64,000 nt of DNA from Prorocentrum cordatum (Eukaryota > Sar > Dinophyceae > Prorocentrales > Prorocentraceae): assembly GCA_963575745.1 (NCBI GenBank), contig CAUYUJ010021075.1, positions 1-64,000 on the forward strand, in the 5' to 3' direction. Shown here piece by piece: positions 32,231 through 43,421 of the stretch. Both the position numbers and the translations under genes were made by a program. The notes below the pieces were generated by a model that saw only the letters and a list, made by a program, of their open reading frames with translations, did no database searches and had not been told where the DNA came from. Every line of letters begins with the position of its first letter. Within the stretch, counting starts at the first letter, position 1.

Positions 32231-32816
32231 AGCATTTGCAAGTGCGCGGCGCAGAAAAAACAGGATCGTCTGCACCCACATTTGCGCGTAAGTTGCCCGC
32301 GTAAGATCGCGCGTGAGTTAGCGGGCGAAGAACGGTATCACATCGATTGTTCCGCCGTCGAGGACGTTTGTCCCCCAGGCTGCTGTAAAGTTCACACCCG
32401 TACGTGGCACCATATATTTTACAGCTGCCCAGTGGGTTGGCGCCCTTGACGGCGGAAACAATGTGCCCAGGAGGGCGCAGACCTTGGAGGATTCCTTATT
32501 TGATGAGGGCCGCGGTGATATCCATGGCCAAGCCTCAAGAGGAGTTCCACCGGCCTCCAGACCCCAGATTACTCGTCTAAGGGTTCCTTATCCAGTGCCC
32601 CCACCGTACCGTTCTTCGCCCCCCAAAGGGGCGCCCTCGTTTCCAGTGTGGCATGCCGCCCTGGCGGCCCGCGTAAGCCTCCGCGTGGGGTCGCTGTGCC
32701 ATCGTGCGCGAGAGCCCCTCGTCGCTCCAGCGTTCCGCCCTTCCCGGGCGTCCCGGGAGGGGCTCCCTCCAGGGGAAGATTGCGGGAGCCTTCGGCACAG
32801 TCGGAGGACTGCCTCT

Positions 32817-32945
32817 CGGCATCGCTCGGGCGTGTGAGTGTTTTCTCGGCGAGAACCATCGAGGACCATCCTGGACCGTCGAGCAAACAAAAAGAAGCAC
32901 GAAACCAGAAACTGCATGGGAAATGGACGTCCGAGCGACGGCAAG
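32817..32945 (+). mobile_element. Family H TIR element, copy 3
   Basis: GGCATCGCTCGGGCGTGTGA to GACGTCCGAGCGACGGCAAG, with the CTCGGCGAGAACCATCGAGG core. Confidence 0.8.
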
Positions 32946-33183
32946 GCCTCTGAGGCCTTCTCGGGCGTGGCCGAATGGGGGGCGGTAAAGGGAGGGGGGG
33001 AGGGGGGAGAGAGAGACGTGCACTTTTCGGGCCCTGAAGGCCCCCTTGGAGCCGGGGCACCTCGAGTGGCCCTGAAGGGGCGCCTGATCTGCAGGCCTCG
33101 CTGCCCCTCCATGCATCGCCCCCTCGTTACGCCGCGCCCATCCTTCGATGGAGCTCCCCGTGGGGCCACGAGGCTTGTGACGG

Positions 33184-34214
33184 GTGTGCTGGCATGATTT
33201 GCAGTGTGTCATGTGGGCCCCCCTCTGGGACAGGTTCCCCCAGACCTCCCAAGCGGCGGAATTTGGGGCCCTGGCCTACGGGTCTCTTTGCCTCCTTGGG
33301 CCCTCTGAAGGTTTCAGCGATTGTCTCAATGTTTGCAAAGCTTTTCTTTTGGAGAGGCCCAAGCGTCTCTCCTACAAGCGGCCGTACTCTGGGTTAATGA
33401 TTAATGCCCTTCAGTCTGAGTTGACCAGTCTTCACAAGGTGAAGGCCCATGTGGCGGATTCCCCAGATTTAACGGCCGATCAGCGTTTCTTCAAGCTGGT
33501 AATGACGAGGCCGACAGAGCGGCCAAGCGAGGAGCGGACATGCATGCCAGAGGTTCTCAGGCCGAACTGGATTCTGTGGACTGGCAACTCAAGGTTGCCA
33601 AGAGCGTTGGCCTGCTGGCAGCCCGTCTCCTCCCGTCTTGGCCTAGGCTCAACCTCGACGGAGTTGATTTTATCGCCCCTGTCCGTGCTTTGGAGTTGCC
33701 GCCCCCTCCTGCGGAGCAGTATCATCATGAGTGGTTGTGGTGTGCCACGCTCTGGCGTTGCAGCGTTTGTCTCCGCAGCCGCAGACAGTCTGTGAAGCCT
33801 GATCTTTCAGGGTGCTCGGGCCAGCTCCCTGACGTGGCCCTTTCCATACGGGATAAGGGCCACGTTATCACGGCCCTTCTCTGTTCGAATCAAAGCATGC
33901 TTTGTTTTTGTCATCTCTGCTGCGGGTACAGCTGCGGTGGGAGATTCAAGAAGCTCAGTAAGTCTTGCATCCGAGAGCCCGAGGGGCCCAGGAAGTCAAA
34001 GTACGCGTCCTCGGTCCTGAGGGCGCTGCGGAGGGGGAGACATCCCAGGCTGGCTGGAGTTTTCTGTGAAGTGTTTGACCCCGCCGCCGAAGCGAGCGAG
34101 TCTGAGGCTGTCGATCGGGCCGAGCCTGTAGGGCTTTCTCAGGCCTGCAGACAGCTTCGGGGGGAGGGTGAGTACGCTCCAGACCGGCATCCCCTTTCAG
34201 ACAGCTCGGACTGA
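33184..34214 (+). pseudogene. LINE-type retrotransposon relic: RNase H domain and Cys-rich C-terminus, frameshifted
   Basis: The first frame (33184 to about 33498) reads like an RNase H fold: TSQAAEFGALAY carries the second catalytic acidic residue (Glu, codon 33259), FSDCLNV the third (Asp, codon 33319), and SLHKVKAHVAD the strand before the last motif. The last motif, GNDEADRAAKRGAD, lies in the next frame from 33498, so one base has been lost at CTG-GT. The second frame continues to the TGA at 34212 through HEWLWCATLW, CFCHLCCGYSCGG and RFKKLSKSC, resembling the Cys/His C-terminal region after RNase H in dinoflagellate non-LTR elements. The first catalytic Asp, the reverse transcriptase and the endonuclease are absent: a 5'-truncated, dead copy. 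Identification rests on motifs I recognise, not on a search. Confidence 0.65.
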
Positions 34215-34255
34215 CCGCATCAGGCGGGTAAACTAGTCCGAGCTTTTCTTAACTC

Positions 34256-34275
34256 AACCCGAGCTGGCTCGGGTT
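34256..34275. other. Perfect 9-bp hairpin 42 bp after the LINE stop
   Basis: AACCCGAGC-TG-GCTCGGGTT. It lies in the presumed 3' untranslated part of the LINE copy and could be the structured 3' end that a LINE reverse transcriptase recognises; this role is inference. Confidence 0.5.
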
Positions 34276-34536
34276 CAGGGCGCCTGTCAAAAAAATAGTA
34301 GGGGCTCCTGGGAGACGGATGCGTTCGGGAAAAAACATGCCCATCCATCCCCAGGAGATTAAAATAGTGATGCCTTATGGTGCAGATTGCAATTGTACAT
34401 ATCTAAATACATCTACATGATTTGCAAGTGGTTTACGCCATTCCGCCGGACCCCAGCGGAGTAGAGACGTCCAGGGCGGTCGGTAGGCTATGTTGGCGCT
34501 GGGGTGGTTGAGTGCTTTTTAAGGCACGCATCGGCC

Positions 34537-34702
34537 ACGCGCAGAGGGGAGTAGGGGGAGGGAAGGGGAAGGCTTCTCGGAAACACCCCTGCTTCTTGGA
34601 AGGCTCGGGCCTCGTCTGTAGAGGTAGGGCGGGCGTATTCTAAGAAGCGGCCTGCTTCTAAGTGGCAGTCCCTCCTCCCCCATATCCCCTTTTGCGCGCC
34701 GC
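34537..34702. mobile_element. Family N foldback element, copy 2
   Basis: CGCGCAGAGGGGAGTAGGGG, GGAAGGCTTCTCGGAAACAC at the left; CTTCTAAGTGGCAGTCCC and TTTTGCGCGCCGCC at the right. Confidence 0.65.
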
Positions 34703-35044
34703 CAACCGCCAGCGCAGGCGTCGGCCCTCTGTGCGCATCGGCTGCTATCCGAGGGCAGTCTTTGATGTTCAGACCCCCCCCTGCGCTCTCGGCTGGGACT
34801 GAAGCTCGTCCTCGCCCTCCTCGTCCTCCCCCTCCTCGTCCTTCCCCTCCTCGTCCTCCTGCTAATCCTCCCACGCACTGGGCGTCGCTGGCTCTCTCCT
34901 CCCCCACCATGCGCGCCGCCAATCGTCGCCCTACCCGCGGGGGGCCTGCCCCGCAAAGGAGCCTCCTGTGCGCCACCGCGCGCTGGCCGCTCGCGCCCAG
35001 CTGCGCCACGGCGGGCGCCGTGCTCCGCCAGCGCGCGCCCTTGC

Positions 35045-35756
35045 CTCCGCCTCCTCCTCCTCCTCCTCCTCCTCCTCCTCCTCCTCCTCCTCCTCCTCCT
35101 CCTCCTCCTCCTCCTCCTCCTCCTCATCCTCATCCTCTCCTCCTCCTCCTCCTCCTCTTCTCCTCCTCCCTTCCTCCTCCTCCTCCTCCCCTCCTCCTCC
35201 TCCTCCTCCTCCTCCTCCTCCTCCTCCTCCACCCTCCACCTCCTCCTCCTCCTCCTCCTCCTCTTCCCCTCCTCCTCCTCCGCCTCCTGCTCCTCCTCCT
35301 CCTCCTCTTCCTCCTCCCCCCTCTCCTCGTCCCCCCTCCTCCCCCTCCTCCTCGTTTTCCTCCTCTCCCCCTCCGCCCGCCTCCTCCTCCCCCTCCTCCT
35401 CCGCCCCCTCCTCCGCCTCCCCCTTCCGCCTCCTCCACCTCCTCCTCCTCTTCTGCTTCCTCCTGCTTGTGCTCCTCCTCCTCCTCTCCTCCTCCTCCTC
35501 CTCCTCCTCCTCCTCCTCCTCCTCCTCCTCCTCCTCCTCCTCCTCCTCCCCCTCCTCCTCCTCCTCCTCCTCCTCCTCCTCCTCCTCCTCCTCCTCCTCC
35601 TCCTCCTCCTCCTCCTCCTCCTCTTCCTCTTCCTCCTCCTCCTCCCCCTTCTCCTCCTCCTCCTCCTCCTCCCCTCCTCCTCCCCTCCCCCCCCTCTCCC
35701 TCGCCCTCGCCCTCCCTCCGCCTCCTCCTCCCTTTCCTCCTCCTCCTCCTCTTCCT
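35045..35756. repeat. CCT polypyrimidine tract, about 700 bp
   Basis: Nearly all C and T, mostly CCT, with rare CAT, GCT and CGC. A matching purine tract in the opposite orientation is at 38692-39165. All frames are open; the resulting Pro-, Leu- or Ser-rich and Glu-rich frames are not genes. Confidence 0.95.
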
Positions 35757-35769
35757 ACGTCAGGAGCCG

Positions 35770-37760
35770 ACATGCGTTTGCTTTGTTTTGTTAATATGTG
35801 GGAGGGCCTGAACCGAATCTGCTTGAAACGCCTTCCTACTGCATGCTTCTACATACTTTTTCCGAGTGACGTCGACCCGCAAAATGAGCTTGAGCGAGTT
35901 TCCAAAGGAACCCCTGCATCCCTTCCCTTGAGCCCATCCTTGTCCGCTGTCGCTGGCCGCGCCCCGCTCGCCAGGTCTGGACATGGCTTTCCAATGCTCT
36001 TGCATCCTTATCGTGCGTCATGACGATACGGGTCTGTCGGCTGTATAATTTCACCCACTCCGCCCCATGGTAGGGTTTTGGCGTGAACGCGGGTGTGGGC
36101 ATGAGTAACGGCGGTCGCATGAAACCGTCGTCGTAGTTGCAGTGGCATCCGTCGCCTGTTTCGAACGACTCCCTCTGGAGCTTGAGGCCGCATCACTGCA
36201 CCCGATGAACCACATGTTCTGAGCATGCCCTCCGTCCTTCTCCCTTCGCGGCCGCCTCTGATTCTTCCTCGGCGCGCCTCCTTGTGCCCAGCTCACGCTT
36301 CCGTGGACGGTTGCCACTTCGACCGCGAAGCGACCGCCCCACCGCCGCCGACCCGAAACAACCAAATCGTCTTCCTCGGTCGGTGCTGCCATTGTAGTCT
36401 CGTGCGTCGTCGCCGGATGACGAGGAGTGGGAGGATGAGCGAGAGGGGAGGAGAGAGCTTGCAGGAGGGATGGGCCCCCCCCCCGTCCCAGAGCCCATAT
36501 CGGTCCAGTCCGATGGATCCGATTCGATGTTGCTGTTCCCATCCGATTCGACTCTGATACGCCGACGGCCCCCAACGGTTCGATGCTTCCACGGCGCTGC
36601 TCTTCATCCTGGTTCGGCCGATCGGCCTCGATCCCGCCCCCGGGCTGGTGCAGCCCTGCCCGGCGTACATGTCCAATGCGCTGCCAGCTGGACTTGCCCA
36701 CTCCCCCCCCTCTGCTCCTTCCGCGGGCGCGCCGGGGCGATCACCCCCTTGCTTCGGTGCGGGGGGGTGGCGGGGGGGGGCGAGGGAGCTGGGAGGGGGA
36801 GAGAGGGACCAGCCGGAGACGCGTGCCTCCGGGGACGAGTTCGCTTCGGAGTCCATTTTCCTGGATAACTCCGTGGCCGCAGGGGTCCGAGCTCCGACCC
36901 CTCAGCATGTTCGCTTCCACCTCCTCGCCGCCCTCCTCGCGGTGTGGCGCCGCGCGCTGCGGCGGCGAAGTCGGAGGGGGGGAATGTGCGGCCCGAGGGT
37001 TCGAACCGCGCGGATTCTTCTCCCCCCATCTGGACCGAGTGCGAAAATGAAGGAGAGGAAGGTCGGGATATCCTGATCCCTGATATTGGCACCCTCTTTT
37101 TTTGGCACCGGCCCTTGGGATTCGCCCATTTCCCGAGGGCGCACCCCTATGACTACAGCCAGTGCGTTGGAAAACGGTCCAGTTTGAGGTCGGAATAGGC
37201 TCGGCGGTTCTATGCGTAACGCTGTTTCGTGTTTCGTTGGTGGCGAGCCTCTTCTGGGCGACTCCGGATTGTACGGCCGTTCCTCCGGATTCCACGGCTC
37301 CCCTTGGAAGAAAGGGACAATGTTTTTGTTCAATAGTTTTTGTTGTGGGGGCAATCCCGATTGCGCCATCGTCTTTGTCGTGAGCTCTCGACCTCGGTCG
37401 AGGAGGGGGACCCCCCTGGCCGCGCATGGCGAGTGGTGCGCGGCTCTGGGTGGCGCCGCCCTCGACGCTGCAGGCATACCGCAGCGCGCGCGCGCTCCGG
37501 GTGGCCCGCGGACGGTGGCCTGGACTCGGCCGGCGCCAGGCCATTTGCGACGTCGGGAGGCCGTGATCGCTCAAGGCTTGGGAAGCTCTCCCGGGCCTGC
37601 CCGAGGCTCCGTCTCTGCAGCCCCGCCTTCCGTCGGGAGAGTGGCCGCCAGGATCCCATGTCGGACCGGTCCCCTCCAGATCCAGATAGGGATCCGAGGT
37701 CGCCCGACGCTGTTTCGTCGCGCGGAGGTCCGCTCCTCTGAAGAGGCTTCAGACTTGCAA
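35770..37760. other. No gene supported
   Basis: Unique-looking, GC-rich DNA without members of the dispersed families. A 191-codon minus-strand frame (36902-37477) is not purely repeat-derived and contains segments such as NKNIVPFFQGEPWNPEERPY, but I recognise no domain and see no gene boundaries. Confidence 0.25.
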
Positions 37761-37764
37761 CCGG

Positions 37765-38494
37765 GGGCCCCCAAGCGGGGTGGTGACCACACCGTGTGGT
37801 GAGTCGGTGGGGATTCGGGGTCACCGCAGTTGGGACTCGGGTCGTTCTCCGAGGACATTTCGGGCGATTGGGGCATCCGAGGTCCCAAGACCGTGCATTG
37901 ACGGACCGTGCGGTGAGGTCTTGGGGGATTTCGAGGTCACCGCACGGTCTGTCACCGCACCGTTTCGGAACTCCAAATGACCAGGGCGTCCCCCAGAGAG
38001 CTGGCCACCCCAAATTGACAATCAAGGTTGAGCGATCTTCCATGTGTCAGAAGATCCAGTGCCCAAGCCGGCAACGACACGAGCCTGCCGCATGGCTGCC
38101 GACTCCGAACTCAAAGTGCGGAGCCATCCCGGCTCCTCTGCAAGTCGAGTTCTCGTCCCAGTCTCCGCCGTCGTTGTCGTCCTCGTCGTCCTCGCCGTCC
38201 TCGTCGTCCTCGCCGTCGTCCGTTGCCGTCATGGTCGCTGCCGTTCTCGCAGTCGTCCGCCGCCGTCGTGGTCGCCGAGACTCCCTCTCCTCTCCGTCGC
38301 TATCTGCTCCCTCCAGCCCGCAGCCTCCTCCAAACCCGCGAAGCCATGATCTGTTCACAACGTCGGCCCGAGAGGTCTCGATCCATTCCCCGGGACCGGC
38401 TTTTCACCCCGAGATGTTTTGTTGACGGTCCCAGGGCTCGGCGAGATCCCCCAGAGGCTGAAAATTGCTAAGCATTTCCCGTCGCCATTTCTTC
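37765..38494 (+). repeat. Duplication P, copy 1
   Basis: GGTGACCACACCGTGTGGTG, GGTCACCGCACGGT, CAGAGAGCTGGCCACCCC, CAGAAGATCCAGTGCCCAAG, a CGTCGTCCTCG tract, and AAAATTGCTAAGCATTTCCC occur in the same order at 40659-41415. The shared span is about 730 bp, much longer than the TIR elements around it. Many CACCGCAC/GTGCGGTG inverted motifs lie in its left third. Confidence 0.9.
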
Positions 38495-38691
38495 ACCACG
38501 CGATGGTGCCTGGGCCCCCCCGCCCGCGTTTGTTTTTCTGTGTGTGAAACCAGGCATAGTCAAGCTTATTTGGACTTTTTGATCCGCCTTTCTTTGGTAA
38601 GATGAGGTTCAATGCCCATTTAACTCGGGCTTCAGAGCCATCAGCCGTTATTGCGAAGACTTCCCAGGAGTTGTTGCCGATGACCCGAGGG

Positions 38692-39165
38692 AGGAGAAGG
38701 GGAGGAGGAAGGGGAGGACGAGGGGGAGGAAGGAGGAGGGAGGAAGAGGGAGGAGGAGGAAGAGGAGGAAAGGGAGGAAAAGGAGGAAAAGGGGGGACAG
38801 GAGGAAAAGGAGGAAAAGAAGGATAATGAGGAAACGGAGGATAATGAGGAAAAGGTGGAGGAGGAGGAGGAAGGAGGAGGAGGGAGGAGGAGGAGGAGGA
38901 GGAGGAGGAGGAGGAGGGAGGAGGAAGGAGGAGGAGGAGGAGGAGGAAGGAGGAGGAGGAGGAGGAGGGAGGGAGGAGGAGGAGGAGGAGGAGGAGGAGG
39001 AGGAGGAGAGAGGGAGGAAGAGTGGGGATGGGGATGGAGGAGGACGGAGGAGGAGGAGGAGGGAGGAGAAGGGAGGAGAACGAGGAGGCGGGAGGAAGGG
39101 AGGGGAGGAGGAGGGAGGAAGAGAGGGGAGGAGGAAGGAGGAGGAGGAGGAAGGAGGTGGATGAC
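38692..39165. repeat. GGA polypurine tract, about 470 bp
   Basis: GGA/GAA repeats with few interruptions, in the opposite strand sense to 35045-35756. Confidence 0.95.
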
Positions 39166-39169
39166 CACG

Positions 39170-40095
39170 AGGGGGGGGGATAGGGACGAGGGGGGGGGAG
39201 GCGCCCCCGCCCTCCGCCGGCGGCGAGCAGGCGGCGACCTCTGCCGTGCAGTCCGCTGCCGGGCTCGCTGGGCCACCCGCGTGGTGGGGCCCGCAGGAGG
39301 CGCGCGGCGCTCCGCGGCGCCTGCCGGCCGGTCGAGCTGAGACAACCAAGGATGTTCTAAGTCGAGCAGTGGCGAAGCGGCCTGGCTCGCCCATAGGCCC
39401 ACCAAAGAATGTGCCAGGAGCCGTTTGTGGCTTGCACGCCATGGCCTCCGAACATTTCTGGCTGAGACCGTTTCTGTTTTCTCCAGCCCGGTTGTTCTTA
39501 GAACAACGTTTGGCTCTGAGAGCATGTCGTGGTGGGCCCATGTAGGAGCGCCGGGACGGTGGGTCCTTGCTCAATTGAGTCAAGTTGGATCTCAGGGGCA
39601 GCGACGGGACGGGGGATCAGGCATTAGGATTGCGATGCATCGACCGCCAATCGCCCAGTGATTGCCAGCATGGGCCCGACAGCCCCGACCTGCCCAGGAG
39701 CGTGCGGATTCACCTGCCGGGGCCCTGTCGCCGATCTATTGGCGATGCATCGCCGATTCCAGGTCGACGTGTCCCCCCTATGCCGGCCCCCCCCCCCCTA
39801 TCGTTACCCCGCACGGCTGCACGTAAGTCAGGCAGTTTTGAGGCGTCTTGGTTTGCCCATATGGGCACAATGGCACGTATAGCGCGCACGGCTCCCCTCG
39901 ATGGACAAAGTGTCACTCACCTTCCATGCGTGCTACACGAAATCTACTTTTCAAAACCATATTAGGTTCCTCTTATATATAGATATATGTATACAAAAGT
40001 GCGTGCATGCTATACGTGTCTATGTTGCAAGCGGACGTGCACGCTAAACGTCTTACGTTGGCGATATGTTTGCATTGCCACTTTTCAGGGTGCAC
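39170..40095. other. No gene supported
   Basis: 39630-39775 carries GATGCATCG and GGGCCCGACAGCCC blocks related to family B and to 15690 and 29575. 39970-39995 is a short AT-rich run. Confidence 0.3.
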
Positions 40096-40107
40096 TCTTA
40101 TACGAGG

Positions 40108-40212
40108 GGAGGAGGAAGAGGAGGAGGAGGAGGAGGAGAAGAAGGAGCAGGAGGAGGAGGAGGGGGTGGAGGAGAAGGAAGAGGAGGCGGAGAAGGAAGA
40201 GGAGGAGGAGGC
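40108..40212. repeat. GGA triplet tract
   Basis: GAGGAGGAAGAGGAGG-type repeat. Confidence 0.9.
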
Positions 40213-40516
40213 AGAAGTGGCTCGGGCCTGCGGAGGCCGAAAGGCCGAGTGTGGCTACTCGAGGGGGCACGGGAGGTCCAGCTTTTTGACGGGTTCTCTG
40301 GCCTCTTGAGGGGTTCTTGGGGGCCTTAGGGGGCCTCTTGGCAGCGCATCGGTGGGCCATGAAAGCATTCATACGCAAGTCTTTTGTCAGTCTCGGGCTG
40401 ACGTTTCGTCACTTGCGGGACTCTGATGAGCCGAATGCAATTATTGTTGATGAAGTGCATGCAACGTGCAAGGGCATGGAATTATGTATCCAACATGTGC
40501 TCCCCAGCGTGTTCGG

Positions 40517-40612
40517 AAGCGCCGCTGCCGCGCGCCAGGGAGGGGGGTCCGGCGCAGATCCGAGAAATCCGCGTGGAGCGCCGAGAGTGTATGTTTATGC
40601 CGTTGTTCCTTC
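40517..40612. mobile_element. Family G foldback, right arm
   Basis: GCGCCAGGGAGGGGGGTCCG, GCGCAGATCCGAGAAATCCG, GCGTGGAGCGCC and a trailing GTATGTTTATGCCGTTG match the right arm of the G copies at 48655 and 55531. The left arm is lost. Confidence 0.6.
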
Positions 40613-40658
40613 CTCTGCCCTCGCAGTGCCTGCGCGCGCTCCTATAATGGTCGATCTT

Positions 40659-41415
40659 GGGCCCCCAAAACCTGTTGGTGACCACACCGTGCGGTGAGTC
40701 GGTGGGGATTCGGCATCACCGCACGGTTTTGGGACTCGGGGTCGTTCTCCAAGGACGTCTCGGGCGACGGGGGCCTCCGGGGCTCCCCAGCCCGTGCGGG
40801 GACGGGCCGTGCGGTGAGGTCTCGCGGGGGATGTCGAGGTCACCGCACGGTCCGTCACCGCACCGCTTCGGGACGCCAAAACAGCAAGGGCGGCCCCCAG
40901 AGAGCTGGCCACCCCAAATTGACAATCAAGGTTGAGCGACCCTCCAGGTGTCAGAAGATCCGGCGCCCCAGTCGGCAACGACAAGCCTGCCGCATGGCTG
41001 CCGACTCCGAACTCAAAGTTCATGGCTTCCGACTCCGGCTCCTCTGCAAAAGCCGAGTTCTCGTCCCAGCCTCCGCCGTCCTCGCCGTCCTCGCCGTCCT
41101 CGCCGTCCTCGTCGTCCTCGCCGTCCTCGTCGTCCTCGCCGTCCTCGTCGTCCTCGCCGTCGTCCGTTGCCGTCGTGGTCGCTGCCGTTCTCGCAGCCGT
41201 CCGCCCGCCGTCGTGGTCGCCGAGACTCCCTCTCCTCTCCGTCGCCATCTGCTCCCTCCAGCCCGCCGCCTCCTCCAAACCCGCGAAGCCCGAGAGGTCT
41301 CGATCCATTCCCCGGGACCGGCTTTTCACCCCGAGATGTTTTTTGACGGTCCCAGGGCTCGGCGAGATCCCCCAGAGGCTGAAAATTGCTAAGCATTTCC
41401 CGTCGCCATTTCTTC
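40659..41415 (+). repeat. Duplication P, copy 2
   Basis: Closely similar to 37765-38494, with a longer CCGTCCTCG tract (41075-41170). Its terminal 120 bp (41300-41415) also recurs alone, in more diverged form, at 62815-62935. Confidence 0.9.
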
Positions 41416-41613
41416 GCCTCTCCGTCGCTAGCAGCTCCCTCCAGCCCGGGCCCGCCGCCCGCCCCCCGAGGGGCGCCCCGCCTCCGCGGCGCTCGCGCCG
41501 CCGCGGCCGCGGGCGGCCCCGCCCGGCCCCGCCGCCCACGGACGGGCCCCGGCCGCGGCCGGCGGGCGGCCGGCGCCCTGCCCCGGAGTTGACGACTGCT
41601 GGGCCTCCTCGGT

Positions 41614-41774
41614 GCAGGAGGAAAAAAACACACAGAGACACAACGAATCGTCGATCCCCAGGAAGATATGGGAAAGTAGGGATTGGGGGGAGGACAAAAA
41701 CCCAGAAAAGATGGGAAAAGGTGGGGAATCCTTTGATTTGTGGGTATTTATGTGTGTGTCCCAGGGCCCCTTCA
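41614..41774 (+). mobile_element. Family A repeat, copy 4
   Basis: GCAGGAGGAAAAAAACACAC to GTGTGTCCCAGGGCCCCTTC plus A. Confidence 0.8.
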
Positions 41775-41783
41775 TCGGCGTGG

Positions 41784-42106
41784 GTCGGGCATGGTCCCTC
41801 TGCAGGGGGAATGTGATCGGAGGTGGACGGACCTCCGAATTAGCGATGGCACGTCGATTAGCGAGTTGGCCGTGGTCGGTTCCCGAGAGGGCGTCGCGGC
41901 CGTCGTTTTTGCGGGTCCAGGTCCGTCGGTGTCGGTCCCAGGCCCTTCTGACTAAAGGGTGGTTTGCTAAAGTGAGGTCCACCGCCCATATTAACAAATA
42001 AATGAAAAATGGTCTGGGTTTTTTTTCGCAGGAACAGATTGTTGAACATGTTTTGAGTACGTTTGCTGTTTCGTCCAACATGCGCATGTAGGAGGACACG
42101 CCCGAC
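41784..42106 (+). mobile_element. Family D TIR element, copy 7, interrupted by E3
   Basis: The left end GTCGGGCATGGTCCCTCTGC plus AGGGGGAATGTGAT stops at 41817. The right part resumes at about 41987 (AAAAATGG TCTGGG ... TTTCGTCCAACATGCGC) and ends ATGTAGGAGGACACGCCCGA plus C. The 169 bp between is family E. Confidence 0.8.
41818..41986. mobile_element. Family E TIR element, copy E3
   Basis: CGGAGGTGGACGGACCTCCG at the left and AAAGTGAGGTCCACCGCC at the right. The interior matches E1 and E2 (ACGTCGATTAGCGAG, CGAGAGGGCGTCG). Confidence 0.75.
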
Positions 42107-42109
42107 CTA

Positions 42110-42364
42110 ATCCTAGATGGGGTCCGAGTAGATTGGGTCGGAAGATCGCGCCGCATCGCCGCGGCATCGCCGATTCGGCCCGATGTGGGACCCTATTTGC
42201 TTCACGTCGACGTCGCCGTTGCATCGCCGACGTCATCAATGCATCGCCAGTGCATCACCGATCCATCGCCGATGCATCGCCCATGCATCGCCGATGTATC
42301 GGCGATGCGGCGTGATGAGCTCCGACCCCATATACCGGACCGGGACCCCATCGAGGAGGCCTCT
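42110..42364. mobile_element. Family B foldback element, copy 4
   Basis: TCCTAGATGGGGTCCGAGTA at the left, CCCCATCGAGGAGGCCTCT at the right. It starts within a few bases of the right end of the D copy, so D, E and B are stacked here. Confidence 0.85.
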
Positions 42365-42676
42365 ACAACTGTTTGCACTGCCTGGAATATGGTAGCCCTG
42401 AAGGGTCTTTAGAGCCCCCCAATACGGGGTCACTATTTCTTTTTCCGGCGGCCTTGTGGAAGGTATGGGGTCCCACTACTAGAAGGTAACTTGTTTTGTT
42501 TCTGCGGCGCCCGCCGCGCAACAACGACGACGACGATGAGGAGGAGGGGCAGGAGGAGGAGGTTTTAGGACAAGTCCGATTCACCGCCGAGAGAAAAGGG
42601 GGGAGAACAAACAATTGCATTAACAAAAACTTTCGACGGTCTGCGTCGAACTCGAACAGCTTGTGTTTATCACAGA

Positions 42677-42816
42677 GCGCGTCCCACTACCCGCAAATTG
42701 CCTACTCGCAAACGTCCGGAGAAACACACATGCGTGCCTCGATGTGACGGATCGTAAATCCATCTCGCCGGATTCAAGCCATTTGCGAGTAGTTTGTTTG
42801 CGAGTAGTGGCACGCG
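42677..42816. mobile_element. Family K TIR element, copy 2 (intact)
   Basis: A 140-bp element with TIRs of about 37 bp: the left end GCGCGTCCCACTACCCGCAA then ATTGCCTACTCGCAAACG; the right end, as complement, CGCGTGCCACTACTCGCAAA then CAAACTACTCGCAAATG. Two CTACTCGCAAA motifs lie within each arm. Confidence 0.85.
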
Positions 42817-43007
42817 TTTGTCAAGTTTTTGCCGTGCTTCGTTTCTCTAAGTCAGGCGACTTTCATCGTCGAGCTGCTTGTGTTCGTCGCCTTCGGCTCT
42901 TCGTCGTGTCTGGCCTCCGGGGGGCCGCTTTCGGGCCCCAGGGACCGTCAGAAACGGGCGCGGGATGAAAACCTTCTCCCAGGGAAGCCCCCTGAACGAT
43001 CCGATTA

Positions 43008-43213
43008 GTTACGTTGCATCTTAGGGGCCTCGCCTGTCCCAAAACATTGTGTCTTTTCTTGTGCCCGACGCGGGCTCGATGCGGACTCGATGCGGATGTG
43101 GCGTGGATTCGACGCAGATTCGATACGGATTCGACACGGGTTTGATGAATCCGACATGGATTCGACGCGGATAGGACTGCGACGGGACAGACAAGGTCAC
43201 CCGAAGATGCAAC
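43008..43213. mobile_element. Family L TIR element with internal minisatellite, copy 1
   Basis: The left end GTTACGTTGCATCTTAGGGG then CCTCGCCTGTCCC is complementary to the right end GGGACAGACAAGG ... CCGAAGATGCAAC. Between them lies a minisatellite of GCGGATTCGACACGGAT units. Copy 2 is 60885-61100. Confidence 0.8.
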
Positions 43214-43421
43214 ATCAGATTCTCCGACGCGGCCTACAACAGTTGCATTATGTTTCAAAGGGGACGCAACACCCATAACATATTTATGCGACCCGGGAGA
43301 CTTCTCGAGGCAGAATTCTGCGGGTTGCTACAGGTGCGTGTTGCTGGATGGGGGTCCCCGGTCGAATGGGAGGCACCCTCGGGGTCTGACAACCGGGGCC
43401 CATGCTTCTAGCGCGCCCTCA

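Noticed and set aside
34762-36023. Two 350-codon plus-strand frames and a 280-codon minus-strand frame
   Set aside because: All are the CCT tract read in different frames.
36995-37020. GGGTTCGAACCG as a possible tRNA T-loop
   Set aside because: The motif is a simple palindrome; no cloverleaf can be drawn around it.
40317-40500. Frame with RHLRDSDEPNAIIVDEVHAT as a coding exon
   Set aside because: About 60 residues only, broken by a family G arm; no domain or boundary to support it.
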